DNA of 50,205 nucleotides from Desulfarculus sp. (GTDB taxonomy: Bacteria > Desulfobacterota > Desulfarculia > Desulfarculales > Desulfarculaceae), in the NCBI GenBank assembly GCA_016218705.1, contig JACRDC010000066.1, forward strand, positions 1 through 50,205. The letters run 5' to 3'. The notes under the pieces are model-generated. The model worked only from the letters and a program-made list of their open reading frames with translations. It was not told where the DNA came from and made no database searches. Position 1 is the first letter of the stretch; each line of letters opens with the position of its first letter. Made by a program: the position numbers and the translations under genes. Positions 17,728 through 27,542 of the stretch are shown one piece after another.

Positions 17728-19484
17728 TCCGTGAACAGCTCCACCGGGGCGAAGGCGTCCACGTCCACCAGGCCCCGGTCGGTGAGCTTGAGGTGGGGGA
17801 TGACCGGCAGGCAGACAAAGGACAGGGGCATGAAGGGCTCGGGGTGGGCGCAGATCAGGTCGGCCCCCTGGCGCAGGTCCTCCAATTGGCTGAGCACCCG
17901 CTCCAGGGGGTCCGGGGTCATCAGGCCGGCCAGGGGCAGGGCCAGCTCGGTCAGGACCCGGCTGCCCAGTGCCGCGCAGAGCCCGCCGCCCATCTCGGCC
18001 ACCCGGCGGGCCGCCGTGAGCATGGACTTTTCGTCCATGCCCGCCACCACCAGGTTGTGGCTGTCGTGGGCCACCGAGCCGGCCAGTGCCCCGCCCTTGA
18101 GCCCCAGGCCCTTGACCAGGCCCTGGCCCACGCGTCCGCTGGCCTGGTGGCGCTCGATGACCGTCAGCCGGGCCAGGCCCCGCGAGGAGTCGGCGGCCAG
18201 CCAGCCGTCCTTGGCGGGCGTCTGTTCGACGAGGTGCTCGGTGAGTATCTGCCCGGGCACCAGGCCGATGACCCGCGCCCGGGCGCCGGCGGCGGCCACC
18301 CGGAAGGTGCCCAGGCTCAACTCGCCCACGCGCATGCGGTCCCGGGCCAGGGGCGGGAAGGGTGTGGCGCAGGGGGCCAGGCATCGGCCCTCCCGGGCCA
18401 CCAGGCGGCCGGCCTTGAAGACCATGAGCGCCCGGAAGTCCTTGAGGTCCTCCAGGGCCACCAGGTCGGCGGCGTACCCCGGGGCCACGGCACCCTGGCG
18501 GGCCAAGCCGAAACGCCGGGCCGGGTTCAAGGTCACCAGGCGCAGGGCCGTGAGCGGGTCCAGGCCCTGGGCCACGGCCTGGCGCAGAATGTCGTCCAGG
18601 TGGCCCTGGTGGGCCAGGGTGTCGGGGTGGCGGTCGTCGCTGACCAACAGGCAGCGGCGCTCGCTGTAGGGCGTGACCAGGGGAAGCAGGTCGGCTAGGT
18701 TGTGGGCGCTGGTGCCCTCGCGGATCATCACCCACATGCCCCGGGCCAGCTTTTCGGCGGCCTCGCCGAGTTGCGTGCACTCGTGGTCGCTATCAGGGCC
18801 GCCGGTTAGATAGGCGTTGAGGCCCAGGCCGCCCAGCAGGGGGGCGTGACCGTCCAGGGGCCGGCCGGCAAAGGCCAGCACCTTGTCCAGAACCTGGGGG
18901 TCGCCGGCCACCAGGCCGGGGAAGTTCATCACCTCGGCCAGGCCCAGCACCCGGGGGTGACGGGCGGCCTCCACCAGGTCGGCGGCCAGGAGCACCGCCC
19001 CGGCGTCCTCCAGGGGGCTGGCCGGCACGCAGGAGGGGGCGTTGAAGTAGAAGCTGACCGGCAGGCCCTCCGAGGCTTGCAGCATGGCCGCGATGCCCTC
19101 CAGGCCCATGACGTTGGCGATCTCGTGGGGGTCTGCCACCAGGGCCGTGGTGCCCCGGGCGCAGATCACGCGGGCCAGCTCCGCCGGGCAGAGCATGGTG
19201 GACTCCACGTGCAGGTGACCCTCGATGAAGCCGGGGCACAGATAGGCGCCACCCAGGTCCAGGCGCTCAAGGCCCTGGTAGGCGCCCAGTCCCACCACCC
19301 GGCCCTGGTGCACGGCCACGTCCAGCTCCTCGATCCGGCCGCTGAACAGATTCACCACCCGGCCGCCGGCCAGCACCAAATCGGCGGGAGCGTCTCCCCG
19401 GGCCACGGCCAGGCGCTGGGTCAGCAATTGACGCTCCTGGACCATGTCCGGCGGGAGGGCGGTAAGGCCCTGGGTTGGTTCCAC
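17724..19484 (-). CDS. ade: Adenine deaminase
   Basis: An amidohydrolase converting adenine to hypoxanthine and ammonia, 586 aa. It shows the metal-binding GFIEGHLHVESTM (H90, H92), DPHEIANVMGLEGI, VSDDRHPDTL, the NPARRFGL region, SVAHDSHNLVVAG and the C-terminal PLSFVCLPVIPHLKLTDRGLVDV, the last two being diagnostic of this family. GTG 19484 has GGGAG 8 nt upstream and lies 1 nt after the stop of the 114-aa gene. It belongs to a minus-strand operon: phosphotransferase/kinase, 114-aa protein, ade, 594-aa orphan. It serves purine salvage. Confidence 0.93.
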   Translation of the reverse strand: MEPTQGLTALPPDMVQERQLLTQRLAVARGDAPADLVLAGGRVVNLFSGRIEELDVAVHQGRVVGLGAYQGLERLDLGGAYLCPGFIEGHLHVESTMLCPAELARVICARGTTALVADPHEIANVMGLEGIAAMLQASEGLPVSFYFNAPSCVPASPLEDAGAVLLAADLVEAARHPRVLGLAEVMNFPGLVAGDPQVLDKVLAFAGRPLDGHAPLLGGLGLNAYLTGGPDSDHECTQLGEAAEKLARGMWVMIREGTSAHNLADLLPLVTPYSERRCLLVSDDRHPDTLAHQGHLDDILRQAVAQGLDPLTALRLVTLNPARRFGLARQGAVAPGYAADLVALEDLKDFRALMVFKAGRLVAREGRCLAPCATPFPPLARDRMRVGELSLGTFRVAAAGARARVIGLVPGQILTEHLVEQTPAKDGWLAADSSRGLARLTVIERHQASGRVGQGLVKGLGLKGGALAGSVAHDSHNLVVAGMDEKSMLTAARRVAEMGGGLCAALGSRVLTELALPLAGLMTPDPLERVLSQLEDLRQGADLICAHPEPFMPLSFVCLPVIPHLKLTDRGLVDVDAFAPVELFTD

Positions 19485-19485
19485 G

Positions 19486-19830
19486 CTATAGCTCCCACGT
19501 TATCTGAAAGACCGCCCGCCGTCCCTGGCGGCGCAGGACAGCCCCCTTGGCCGGCGGGCAGAACAGGGCCGGCACCAGGCCCGGCGGCGTGGCCTGGCCC
19601 TCCAGGTCGCAGGTCAGGCTCAGGCCCAGGTCCTGGGCCGAGCGCCCCAGGCTGAGCAAAAAAACCCGGCCCCCGGCCAACACCAGGGCCGACCAGGCCG
19701 CCACACCCCCGGCCAGCACCGGCTCCGCCGCCAGGCCCTCCAGGCCCAAGGCCTGGCAGGCGGCCTGCATGCGCTCCTGCATGGCGCCTATCTGCTCCAG
19801 GCTGTCGGGGGGATGGAACTCAATGGCCAT
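19486..19830 (-). CDS. Small hypothetical protein (114 aa) in the adenine deaminase operon
   Basis: Unrecognised. It opens MAIEFHPPDSLEQIGAMQ, has two helical stretches with a hydrophobic centre (AAWSALVLAGGRVFLLSLG), then a Cys-containing segment SLTCDLEGQ and a beta-like end RRAVFQITWEL. It has no signal peptide and no known motif. ATG 19830 follows GGAGGAG and overlaps the upstream gene's stop by 11 bp. Its own stop is 1 nt from the ade GTG. The tight packing on both sides argues that it is real and made together with adenine deaminase. Confidence 0.68.
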   Translation of the reverse strand: MAIEFHPPDSLEQIGAMQERMQAACQALGLEGLAAEPVLAGGVAAWSALVLAGGRVFLLSLGRSAQDLGLSLTCDLEGQATPPGLVPALFCPPAKGAVLRRQGRRAVFQITWEL

Positions 19831-21421
19831 GGCCCATCTCCTCCAGACGGCCCAGCACCTGCGCGAGCTTGGCCTCCAACTCGGCCCCGCCGTCCACCAC
19901 CAGTCCGTGGGCCGCCAACAGCGGCCCGGAATCCTCCCAGGCCGTGGCCTGGCGGTCCAGGAGCTCTGGCCGGCCGTCGCTCTCGGAGCGGCCGGAGGCC
20001 TGGCGGCGGGCCAGGCGCTCCAGTACCACCTGGCGGCTGGCGCGCACCTCCACGAAAAGTGGCCGCGCGCCGTACTGGGCGGCCAGGTCCAGGAAGCGCC
20101 GGCGCCAGCGCTCCTCGCGGAAGGAGGCGTCCACCACGGCGCTGTCCCCCTGGGCCAGGCGGGCCTCGGCGGCCTCGTAAAGCTCCTGGTAGGTGGCCTC
20201 GCTGGCCTGGGCCCCGTAGAGCCCGCTGCCCCAGGCGTCGTAGCTCTTCTGGGTGGGGGCCAGGCCGGCCATCTGCTTGCGCACCACGTCGGAGCTGAAG
20301 TGCAGCCAGCCCCGCCGCCGGGCCAGCTCGCGGGCCAGGTAGGTCTTGCCCGTGCCCATGAGGCCCATCATGCACACCAAAAAGTAGGGCGGCTCGCCGC
20401 CGGCGTAGCGGGCCGCCAGGCGGAAGTAGGCCCGGGCCTTGCTGATGTCCTGGAACTTGTGGGCCGCGTCCTCGCCCTGGTCGTCGAACATGAAGCCGGC
20501 CACCTTGGCCCGCACCACGGCCCGGTAGCACTTGTAGAAGTCCAAGACCTGCGTGAGCCCCTGGTCGCCGCTGTGGGCGAGGTAGGACTCCACCAGGGCG
20601 CTGGTCAGGTCGGGCCGGCCATGGAAGTCCAGGTCCATGGCCAAAAAGGCCAGGTCGGCGGCGGTGTCCTGATAGCGGAAGCGTTCGTTGAACTCGATGC
20701 AGTCGAAGACGATGGGCGCCCCGGCGCTGGGCAGCACGATGTTGCCCGAATGCAGGTCGCCGTGGCCGTCGCGCACGCGGCCCTGGCGCACCCGCTGCTC
20801 CAGCAGGTCCCGGTGCTCATCCAAAAAGCCCAAGGAGTAGTCGCGGATGGCCCGCCAGCGCGCCCCGGCCACCGAGACCTCCTGGTAGTTCTCGGTCTGG
20901 CGGAAGTTCTCCTCCACGTTCAGGCGCACCTGCTCGGGCCGGCCAAAGAACTCCACCGCCGGGCCGCCCTCGGCCTGGGCATGGAAGGCCGCCAGCAGGC
21001 GTCCCAGTTCAGTGGCCTGGCCGGCGGTTACCTGGCCCTGGTCCAGGAGCAGGTCCATCTGGCGGCCCGGCTCCATCTGGGCCATCTCCAGGCAGTACTC
21101 CACCACCTGGCCGCCGGGGGCCTCCAGGGGGGTCAGGGCCAGGCCGGCCGAGGTGCGCGCGATGGCCAGCACCGCCAGGTAGATCTGGGGGGCCAGGCGG
21201 CGGTTGAGCCGCAGTTCCTCCAGGCAGAAATGCCGGCGCCCCTCCAGGCTGCTGAAGTCCAAAAAACCCATGTCCACGGGCTTCTTGACCTTGTAGGCCC
21301 GGCTGCCGGTCAGGAATACATGGCTGATATGGGTCTGCACGTGCTCCACCCGCTCCACGGCGTGGGGGTAGAACCCGGGCTGGAGCATGGCTTCGATGAT
21401 TTCGCCCTGAACGCCTGGCAC
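19820..21421 (-). CDS. Fused aminoglycoside-phosphotransferase-like / P-loop kinase
   Basis: About 533 aa with two modules. The N-terminal part (to ~residue 320) is APH/choline-kinase-like, with a HVFLTGSRAYKVKKP lysine region and the catalytic loop DGHGDLHSGNIV followed by VFDCIEFNERFRYQD. The C-terminal part has a P-loop, MMGLMGTGKTYLAREL, and a nucleotide-kinase-like rest. This COG2187-COG0645 fusion occurs widely in bacteria with no assigned substrate. GTG 21421 has GGATGGAG nearby; TTG 21445 is an alternative start. It heads the operon with the 114-aa gene, ade and the orphan. A small-molecule (possibly sugar or nucleoside) kinase is the best broad call. Confidence 0.83.
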   Translation of the reverse strand: MPGVQGEIIEAMLQPGFYPHAVERVEHVQTHISHVFLTGSRAYKVKKPVDMGFLDFSSLEGRRHFCLEELRLNRRLAPQIYLAVLAIARTSAGLALTPLEAPGGQVVEYCLEMAQMEPGRQMDLLLDQGQVTAGQATELGRLLAAFHAQAEGGPAVEFFGRPEQVRLNVEENFRQTENYQEVSVAGARWRAIRDYSLGFLDEHRDLLEQRVRQGRVRDGHGDLHSGNIVLPSAGAPIVFDCIEFNERFRYQDTAADLAFLAMDLDFHGRPDLTSALVESYLAHSGDQGLTQVLDFYKCYRAVVRAKVAGFMFDDQGEDAAHKFQDISKARAYFRLAARYAGGEPPYFLVCMMGLMGTGKTYLARELARRRGWLHFSSDVVRKQMAGLAPTQKSYDAWGSGLYGAQASEATYQELYEAAEARLAQGDSAVVDASFREERWRRRFLDLAAQYGARPLFVEVRASRQVVLERLARRQASGRSESDGRPELLDRQATAWEDSGPLLAAHGLVVDGGAELEAKLAQVLGRLEEMGHGH

Positions 21422-21668
21422 GGCACTCCATCCACTGGCGGTCAACCTGGCCCCCTGGCGGCGACGCTGCCCTATTTAGCCCGCCTTGGCCTGGCTACGC
21501 AACCCCTGTCCTTGGGGGCTTGTAGCCTATAGCATACCATTTGCGGTATAGTGAATACTTGGTATTGACCCCAGGCGGCTGGTTTTTGCTTTATCCGGGC
21601 CACCCCCACGAAAGGCCTTGACCCATAGCCCAGAACCTCAGAGCGGGCGGGCCGCCCTCCACCTTGGC

Positions 21669-23591
21669 ATGCGCCGGCTGAGCCCAGGCCAGCCCGGTCC
21701 TGGCCGCCCCTGGCGGCGCCTGCTGGCCGGCGGCCTGGCCCTCTTTTGCATGTGGGCGGGGCCAGTCTGGGCGGATGGCCAGGGGGCCGCGTCGGCCCCG
21801 CCTTCTCCCGCCGCCCTGGCCGCCACCGAAACCACGCCCGCCGAGGAGGCCCTCTGGCGCATCCAGTCCGTGGAGTTCCTGGGCCTGGAGCACATCACCC
21901 GCCAGCAGGCCCTGGAGGTGATGGAGACCCGCCCGGCGGTCCTGCTCTCCCTGGCCCGGGGGCCGGAGCTGGACACCTCGCGCCTGGAGCGCGACTGCGC
22001 CAGACTGCAGAAGCTCTACCAGGAATTCGGCTTCTTCGAGGCCCGCATTAGCTTCCACCTGGACCGCGACCAGGAGACCCGGCAGGCGCGGGTGACCTTC
22101 AGCGTCGCGGAGGGCCGCCCCACCCTCATCAGCCAGGTGAACCTGCTTGTGCCCGAGGGCCCGGAGAACGCCTATTGGCGGGAGCAGGTAAAGGCGGTGC
22201 TAAGCCTGGCCGAGGGCCAGCGCTTCGATCTGGAGGCCTACGAGCAATCCAAGAAGGCCATCGTGCGCCTGATGAACAACCAGGCCCGGCCCCAGCACAA
22301 GCTGGTGGGCCAGGTGCGGGTTTATCAGGCCGAGCAGCGGGCCGAGGCGATCTTCAAGCTAGACCCCGGCCCGCGCCTGCTCTTCGGGCCGTCCCGGGTC
22401 AACGGCCAGGAGCGCATGGCCCCGGCCTTCATTTTGCACGAGCTGACCTACGCCCGGGGCCAGCCCTTTTCCCAGGACGTCCTGGAGCAGAGCCAGCGCG
22501 CGCTATTGGACACCGGGTTCTTCGCCAGCGTGAGCATCGTGCCCGACTTCGACAACATCGAGGGCCAGCAGGTGCCCATGATCGTGCAGGTGAGCGAGAG
22601 CAAGCACCACACCATACGCCTGGGCGTGGGCTGGGGCAACGAGGACCAGTTGCGTTTTCGCATCACCCAGGTCAACCGCAACATGCTGGGGCTCAACGAT
22701 ACGCTCACCTTCGAGGGCAAGATCAGCTACATCTACTACGGGCTCACCGGCCGGCTTAAGCTGCCCTACATCGTCAACCGCGACACCAACCTGCTCTTGT
22801 CGGGCGGGGTGGAGCAAAAGGACAACCAGGCCTTCATCAACCGGCGCTACTTCATAAGCCCGGTGCTGGAATACCGCCTGGGCGGCAAGTGGATCTCCTA
22901 CCTGGGCTACAACAGCGAAAGCGACCGCATGCGCGAGCTCAAGGCCCAGGTGCCCAACCCCAGCCAGGAGAAGAAGGCGCACTATATCTCCTCGGTGCCC
23001 CTGGGCCTGCGCTACGACAGCCGTGACTCCATCCTGGACCCCAAGCGGGGCCTGTACCTGACCCTGGAGATGGAGACGGCCAGCCAGGCCCTGGGCTCGG
23101 ACCTGGCCTTCACCCGGCCCATGGCCGAGGCCCGCCATGTGATGCCCCTGCCGCTGTTAAAGGACTGGTACCTGGCCTCGCGGGCCAAGGTGGGGGCGGT
23201 CATGAACCTCGCGGGTATTGACCGCACCCCCATGGTGCGCCGCTTTTTCCTGGGCGGGGCCGACAGCGTGCGCGGCTACCCCTACCAGAAACTGGGCCCC
23301 CTGGACACGGCGGGCAAGCCCCTGGGCGGCGAGGGCATGGTGGAGGGCAGCCTGGAAACCCGCTTTCCCCTGTGGGGCGATTTGGGCGGGGTGATATTCT
23401 TGGACATGGGCAATGTCTACGAGAGCCTCAACTCCGACGTGGGCAAGCTGCGCTTCACCACCGGCGCGGGCCTGCGCTACAACACCCCCGTGGGACCCAT
23501 CCGCCTGGACTTCGGCTACCAGCTCAACCCGCCGGCCGGCGACGACCTGGACCGCTACGAGGTCTATCTCAGCGTGGGGCAGGCCTTCTGA
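21669..23591 (+). CDS. tamA: Outer-membrane assembly factor, TamA/BamA (Omp85) family
   Basis: A ~640-aa protein with an N-terminal Sec signal peptide (RRLLAGGLALFCMWAGPVWA, cut before DGQ), POTRA-like repeats to about residue 310, then a 16-strand-type barrel with GLRYDSRDSILDPKRGLYL, the FFLGGADSVRGYPY lid-lock motif and a C-terminal strand ending in phenylalanine (YLSVGQAF). It inserts or secretes outer-membrane proteins with its partner TamB, encoded directly downstream with a TGATG overlap. ATG 21669 lacks a clear ribosome site. TTG 21618 is in frame with AAAGG close by, so the start is uncertain. The barrel is strongly supported. Confidence 0.88.
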   Translation: MRRLSPGQPGPGRPWRRLLAGGLALFCMWAGPVWADGQGAASAPPSPAALAATETTPAEEALWRIQSVEFLGLEHITRQQALEVMETRPAVLLSLARGPELDTSRLERDCARLQKLYQEFGFFEARISFHLDRDQETRQARVTFSVAEGRPTLISQVNLLVPEGPENAYWREQVKAVLSLAEGQRFDLEAYEQSKKAIVRLMNNQARPQHKLVGQVRVYQAEQRAEAIFKLDPGPRLLFGPSRVNGQERMAPAFILHELTYARGQPFSQDVLEQSQRALLDTGFFASVSIVPDFDNIEGQQVPMIVQVSESKHHTIRLGVGWGNEDQLRFRITQVNRNMLGLNDTLTFEGKISYIYYGLTGRLKLPYIVNRDTNLLLSGGVEQKDNQAFINRRYFISPVLEYRLGGKWISYLGYNSESDRMRELKAQVPNPSQEKKAHYISSVPLGLRYDSRDSILDPKRGLYLTLEMETASQALGSDLAFTRPMAEARHVMPLPLLKDWYLASRAKVGAVMNLAGIDRTPMVRRFFLGGADSVRGYPYQKLGPLDTAGKPLGGEGMVEGSLETRFPLWGDLGGVIFLDMGNVYESLNSDVGKLRFTTGAGLRYNTPVGPIRLDFGYQLNPPAGDDLDRYEVYLSVGQAF

Positions 23592-26500
23592 TGGCCTGGG
23601 CCTGGGGCAGGATAGTGGCCTGGGGCCTGAGTGTCTTGGCCCTGACGGCATGCGCGGCCTTGGCTGCCCTGTGGGTGTTGGCCGACAGCGACTGGGGCCG
23701 CGGCCAGTTGCGCCACCATCTAGAGAATGAGGTCCTGGAGAAAACTGGGTTCACGCTCCAGTTGGAGGGCATGGCCGGCAACCTATTTCGCGGCCTGACC
23801 CTGGAGGGCCTGAGCCTGAGCCGGGAGGGGCGCACGCCTTTGCGCGTGGCGCGGGTGGAGCTGAGCTACAACCCCCTGGCCCTCTTGCTGGGCGGCCGCC
23901 TGAGCCTGGGGCGCCTGCGTCTAGACCAGCCCCGGCTGGAGCTGCCCCTGGTCCTGCCCTCCGGGGGCGGAAGCGCCCCGGTCTTAAGCCTGACCATCTC
24001 CCACCTGGAGGTGACCGGGGGCACCCTGCTGGCCGGCGGCCAACTGGGGCCGCTTAGGCAGGTGAGCAACCTGGACCTGGGCGGCCACTTCAGCCTGGAC
24101 AGCCGCGGCCCGGCGCTCACCACCCACATATCCCAGGCCGAGTTGGTACTGGATGGCCTGCCCCAGCCCCTGGGCCTGGCCGGCCAGGCCAGCTACAGCC
24201 ACCAGCGCCTCAAGCTGCCGGGCTTGCGCTTGAGCCTCGGTCCCAACCAAATGGAGGTCAAGGGCGGCCTGGACTGGCGCCGCCAGGCCCAATTGGACCT
24301 GGAGGCCACGGGCCAAATAAGCGACCTGACCCAACTGGGCGCGCCGGCCTGGGTCCCTGGCCGGCCGGCCTCGCCCCTGGAATTGAGCCTCAAGGCCCAC
24401 GGCCCCCTGGCCACCTGCCGCCTGGAGGCCTCCCTGAGCCGGCAGGGCCAAAGCCTGCGCCTGGAGGGCCAGGCCGGCCTGGAGCGGCCGGCCCTGGACC
24501 TGCAAGGCCAGCTCAAGGGCGTGGACCTGGTGGCCTGGGGCCTGGCCACCCAGCCGGCGCTGCTGGAAGGCACCCTCTCCTTCAGCGGGCAGGGCCTGCC
24601 CGGCCAGCCCCAGGCCAGCGCCCGCCTGGGCCTGGACCTGGCCAACCCCCTGGGGCCGCAGTTGGGCCTGCGCCGGGTGGTGCTGGAGGCGGACCTGAAG
24701 GGCGGGCAGGTCACGGTGGAGGGCCTCAAGCTCAGCGGCGAGGCCGGCAGCCTGGAGGCCAGCGGCCAGGTGCTCCTGCCCCTGGGCCGGCGCGCTCTGA
24801 GCCTCCAGGCCGAGGCGCGCTTCAGCGACCTTACCCCGCCGGCCGCCCTGGCCGGCCACCTGCCCGAACCCTGGCGCCAGGCCCGCCTGCAAGGCGGCCT
24901 CAAGGCCAGGGGCAACCTGGACGACCTGGCCCTGGAGTTGGACCTGGGGCCTTCGCGCCTGGCGCCGGGGCTGGAGATAGCCCGCCTGACGGCCAAGGGC
25001 GTCCGCGCGCCCGAACGCTGGGTCATCAGCAGTCTGGAGGTCCTAGCCGGCTGGGGCCGCCTGCAAGGCAAGGGAGCGGCCAGCGCCGAGAAAGGCGAGC
25101 TGGAATTCAGCCTGGAGGTGGCCGACCTGGCACCCCTGGCCCCCCTGTGGCCGTCCCTGGGCTGGCAGGAGGCCGCGCCCCAGCGGGGGGCGCTGTCGGT
25201 CAAGGGGCGCCTGGCCGGCCCCTGGTCCGCGCCTTCCTTGAGTCTGAGCGGCCAGGCCGGCGAACTGGTCCTGGCCCAGGCCCTGGCCCGCCAGGTGGAA
25301 CTTGACCTGGAGACCCCCCGCCTGGGCCTGCCCCTGCAGGGCCGCCTGCGCCTGGGAGTGCAGGAACTGGCCGGCGGCGGCATCACCTGGAACAAGGTCT
25401 CCCTGGAGGCCACCGCCCTGGCCGAGGGCACGCGCTTGGCGCTCATGGCCCAAGGCCCCCAACTGACCTTGAGTCTCAAGGCCGCCGGCACTGGCGCGGC
25501 CCAGTTACCGCTCAGGCTCACCTTGAGCGAGCTGCGCCTGACCCCCCAGGGGCACAAGCCCTGGACCCTGCGCGACCCGGCCCAACTGCTGCTGGCCAGC
25601 GACGGCCTGGGGCTCAAGGGGCTTATGCTGACCCAGGCCGAGCAGACCCTGGCCCTGGAGGGGCAGGCCAGCCTGGCCGGAGGCGTCAACGCCAGCCTGC
25701 GCCTGGGGCGGGTACGCCTGGACCCCTGGCTTCCGCCTCGCGTGCTGCCCCCCGAGGCCAGCCTGGACCTGGAAGCCAGCCTGAGCGGCGCCCTGGCGGC
25801 CCCCCGCCTGGAACTCTCGGGCCGCCTGGCGGGACTGGTCTGGCCCAGGCTGCCGGCCAGCGAGGTGCGCTTCCAGGGCGGCTACGAGGACGGCGAACTG
25901 TCCCTCACCGGCCAGGCCCTGACCCAGGGCCGGGCCAGCCTGGACCTGGAGGCCAGCCTGGGGCTCAAGGTCAGCCTGCACCCGCCGCTGTTGTCGCCCA
26001 CCGGCCAGGGGCTCAAGGCCTCGGCCAGCGCCCAGGACCTGCCATTGGCCCTCTTGGAGCCCCTGATCCCCGGCGTGGGCGGCCTGGAGGGCCGGGTCAA
26101 CCTGGAGCTGGAGGCCAGCGGCCCCCTGGCGGCCCCCCTGGTCACCGGCGAACTGGAGCTCAAGGGCGGGGCCTTCGTCGTACCCAACACCGGCCAGGCC
26201 TTCCAGGACCTGAACATCCACCTGACGGCCAGGGGCCGCGAGATCACGGTGCACAACCTCTCGGCGGTCAGCGGCGGGCCGGCCAAGGTACGCGGCAAGA
26301 TTTGGTTGCCCATCGGCGACCCCGGCCAGGTGGACCTGACCTTCCAGGCCCAGGGGCTCTTGATCGGCATGGGGGGCATCGGCAAGGTCATCACCGACGC
26401 CGAGTTCCGCATCACCGGCACGGCCCTGAGCCCCCTGGCCATCGGTTGGACCAGGCCCAGCCGGGCCAACATCCACCCGGCCCTGGCCACGCCCCTGGCC

Positions 26501-27319
26501 CTGGGCGAGGTGGTGGTGCTCAAGCCGGGGCAACAGCCGCCGCCCCTGGAGCGCCAGCGCGCCAGCCGCGCCCCGCGCATCGTGTTGGGCGGGCTGCTGG
26601 AGTCGCTGACCCTGGAGGGGCGGGTGGACTGCGGGTCCGGCGTGCGCGTGGACCTGGACCAGGGCTTCATGATGCTCAGCGGCGCGGCCCTGGTGCGCAA
26701 ACAGCCGGGCGGGCCGCTGGTCTTTTACGACAGCTTCGGGGTGGGGGGCGGGGCCATGAACATCGTGGGCCGGCGCTTCGTCATCACCGGCGGGCGCACC
26801 CTGTTCGCCGGCAAGGACGTGCCCGACCCCGACCTGGACGTGGACGTGAACCTGGGCATGGGCTCCACCCAGGTCTACATCAAGCTCCAGGGCAGCGCCT
26901 TCTCGCCCAAGCTGGTCTTGAGTTCCGAGCCGCCCATGAACCAGACCGACATCCTGAGCACCATCATCTTCGGCCGGCCGGCGGCCTCGCTCAACGCCGG
27001 CGAGACCCGCCAGCTCTCGGCCCAGGCCTTGGCCCTGTTGGGCCTGCGCGGCCGCGAGCGCCTGGAGAGCGTGCTGGGTCCCACCCTGTCGCCCGACGTG
27101 GTCACGGTGTTCACCGAGGCCCAGTCCGGCTCCTCCCTGGAGGCCGGCAAGTACCTGAGCCAGGACCTCTACCTGCGCTACCGCCAGAACCTAGGGCCCG
27201 ACGGCGGCCAGAACGTGGGCCTGGAGTACCGCCTCAACCGCTACCTGTCGGTGGAGAGCCAGATCGGCACCACCCGCGACAGCGGCGTGGACGCCGTCTT
27301 CACCTGGGACTTCAAGTAG
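23591..27319 (+). CDS. tamB: TamB-like translocation/assembly protein
   Basis: A 1242-aa AsmA-type inner-membrane-anchored protein with one N-terminal transmembrane helix (VAWGLSVLALTACAALAAL). A very long Leu/Gly-rich beta-repeat body (LxLxG patterns) spans the periplasm, and the C-terminal DUF490 domain contains VRGKIWLPIGDPGQ, VRVDLDQGFMMLSGAALV, MNQTDILSTIIFGRP and the closing LSVESQIGTTRDSGVDAVFTWDFK. TamB proteins span the periplasm and help place outer-membrane proteins or phospholipids. ATG 23591 overlaps the tamA stop by 1 bp. An upstream open extension in this frame is a shadow of tamA. Confidence 0.92.
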   Translation: MAWAWGRIVAWGLSVLALTACAALAALWVLADSDWGRGQLRHHLENEVLEKTGFTLQLEGMAGNLFRGLTLEGLSLSREGRTPLRVARVELSYNPLALLLGGRLSLGRLRLDQPRLELPLVLPSGGGSAPVLSLTISHLEVTGGTLLAGGQLGPLRQVSNLDLGGHFSLDSRGPALTTHISQAELVLDGLPQPLGLAGQASYSHQRLKLPGLRLSLGPNQMEVKGGLDWRRQAQLDLEATGQISDLTQLGAPAWVPGRPASPLELSLKAHGPLATCRLEASLSRQGQSLRLEGQAGLERPALDLQGQLKGVDLVAWGLATQPALLEGTLSFSGQGLPGQPQASARLGLDLANPLGPQLGLRRVVLEADLKGGQVTVEGLKLSGEAGSLEASGQVLLPLGRRALSLQAEARFSDLTPPAALAGHLPEPWRQARLQGGLKARGNLDDLALELDLGPSRLAPGLEIARLTAKGVRAPERWVISSLEVLAGWGRLQGKGAASAEKGELEFSLEVADLAPLAPLWPSLGWQEAAPQRGALSVKGRLAGPWSAPSLSLSGQAGELVLAQALARQVELDLETPRLGLPLQGRLRLGVQELAGGGITWNKVSLEATALAEGTRLALMAQGPQLTLSLKAAGTGAAQLPLRLTLSELRLTPQGHKPWTLRDPAQLLLASDGLGLKGLMLTQAEQTLALEGQASLAGGVNASLRLGRVRLDPWLPPRVLPPEASLDLEASLSGALAAPRLELSGRLAGLVWPRLPASEVRFQGGYEDGELSLTGQALTQGRASLDLEASLGLKVSLHPPLLSPTGQGLKASASAQDLPLALLEPLIPGVGGLEGRVNLELEASGPLAAPLVTGELELKGGAFVVPNTGQAFQDLNIHLTARGREITVHNLSAVSGGPAKVRGKIWLPIGDPGQVDLTFQAQGLLIGMGGIGKVITDAEFRITGTALSPLAIGWTRPSRANIHPALATPLALGEVVVLKPGQQPPPLERQRASRAPRIVLGGLLESLTLEGRVDCGSGVRVDLDQGFMMLSGAALVRKQPGGPLVFYDSFGVGGGAMNIVGRRFVITGGRTLFAGKDVPDPDLDVDVNLGMGSTQVYIKLQGSAFSPKLVLSSEPPMNQTDILSTIIFGRPAASLNAGETRQLSAQALALLGLRGRERLESVLGPTLSPDVVTVFTEAQSGSSLEAGKYLSQDLYLRYRQNLGPDGGQNVGLEYRLNRYLSVESQIGTTRDSGVDAVFTWDFK

Positions 27320-27363
27320 TATCCTGGGGTTGGCATATCCCGTGGGTTGGCGCGCCTACACAA

Positions 27364-27451
27364 GACGGGCGGGGATTAACCCCGCCCCTACGAAGAAAAG
27401 GCCTTTCGATGCCTTTGGCTTTCGAAGGGGCGGGGTTTATCCCCGCCCGGA
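27364..27451. repeat. Inverted pair of GGGCGGGG palindromes
   Basis: A palindrome GGGCGGGG-ATTAA-CCCCGCCC at 27367-27387 and its reverse-oriented mate GGGCGGGG-TTTAT-CCCCGCCC at 27428-27448 flank TACGAAGAAAAGGCC / GGCTTTCGAAG, which also pair partly. The structure sits between the convergent tamB and cytidylate-kinase-like genes and could end transcription from both sides. Confidence 0.7.
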
Positions 27452-27542
27452 TTTTATCTCGGCAACCTAACAACGGGAGCCGCCGGCGCCCGCCAACACC
27501 GCCAGCCCGCTCGACCCGTATACGCCTGGCCGGGCACCGGCC

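Noticed and set aside
15877-18669. 930-codon open frame on the plus strand opposite ade and the orphan gene
   Set aside because: Gln/Gly/Arg/Pro-rich translation with no domain; a GC-bias shadow of the well-supported adenine deaminase and the coupled minus-strand frame.
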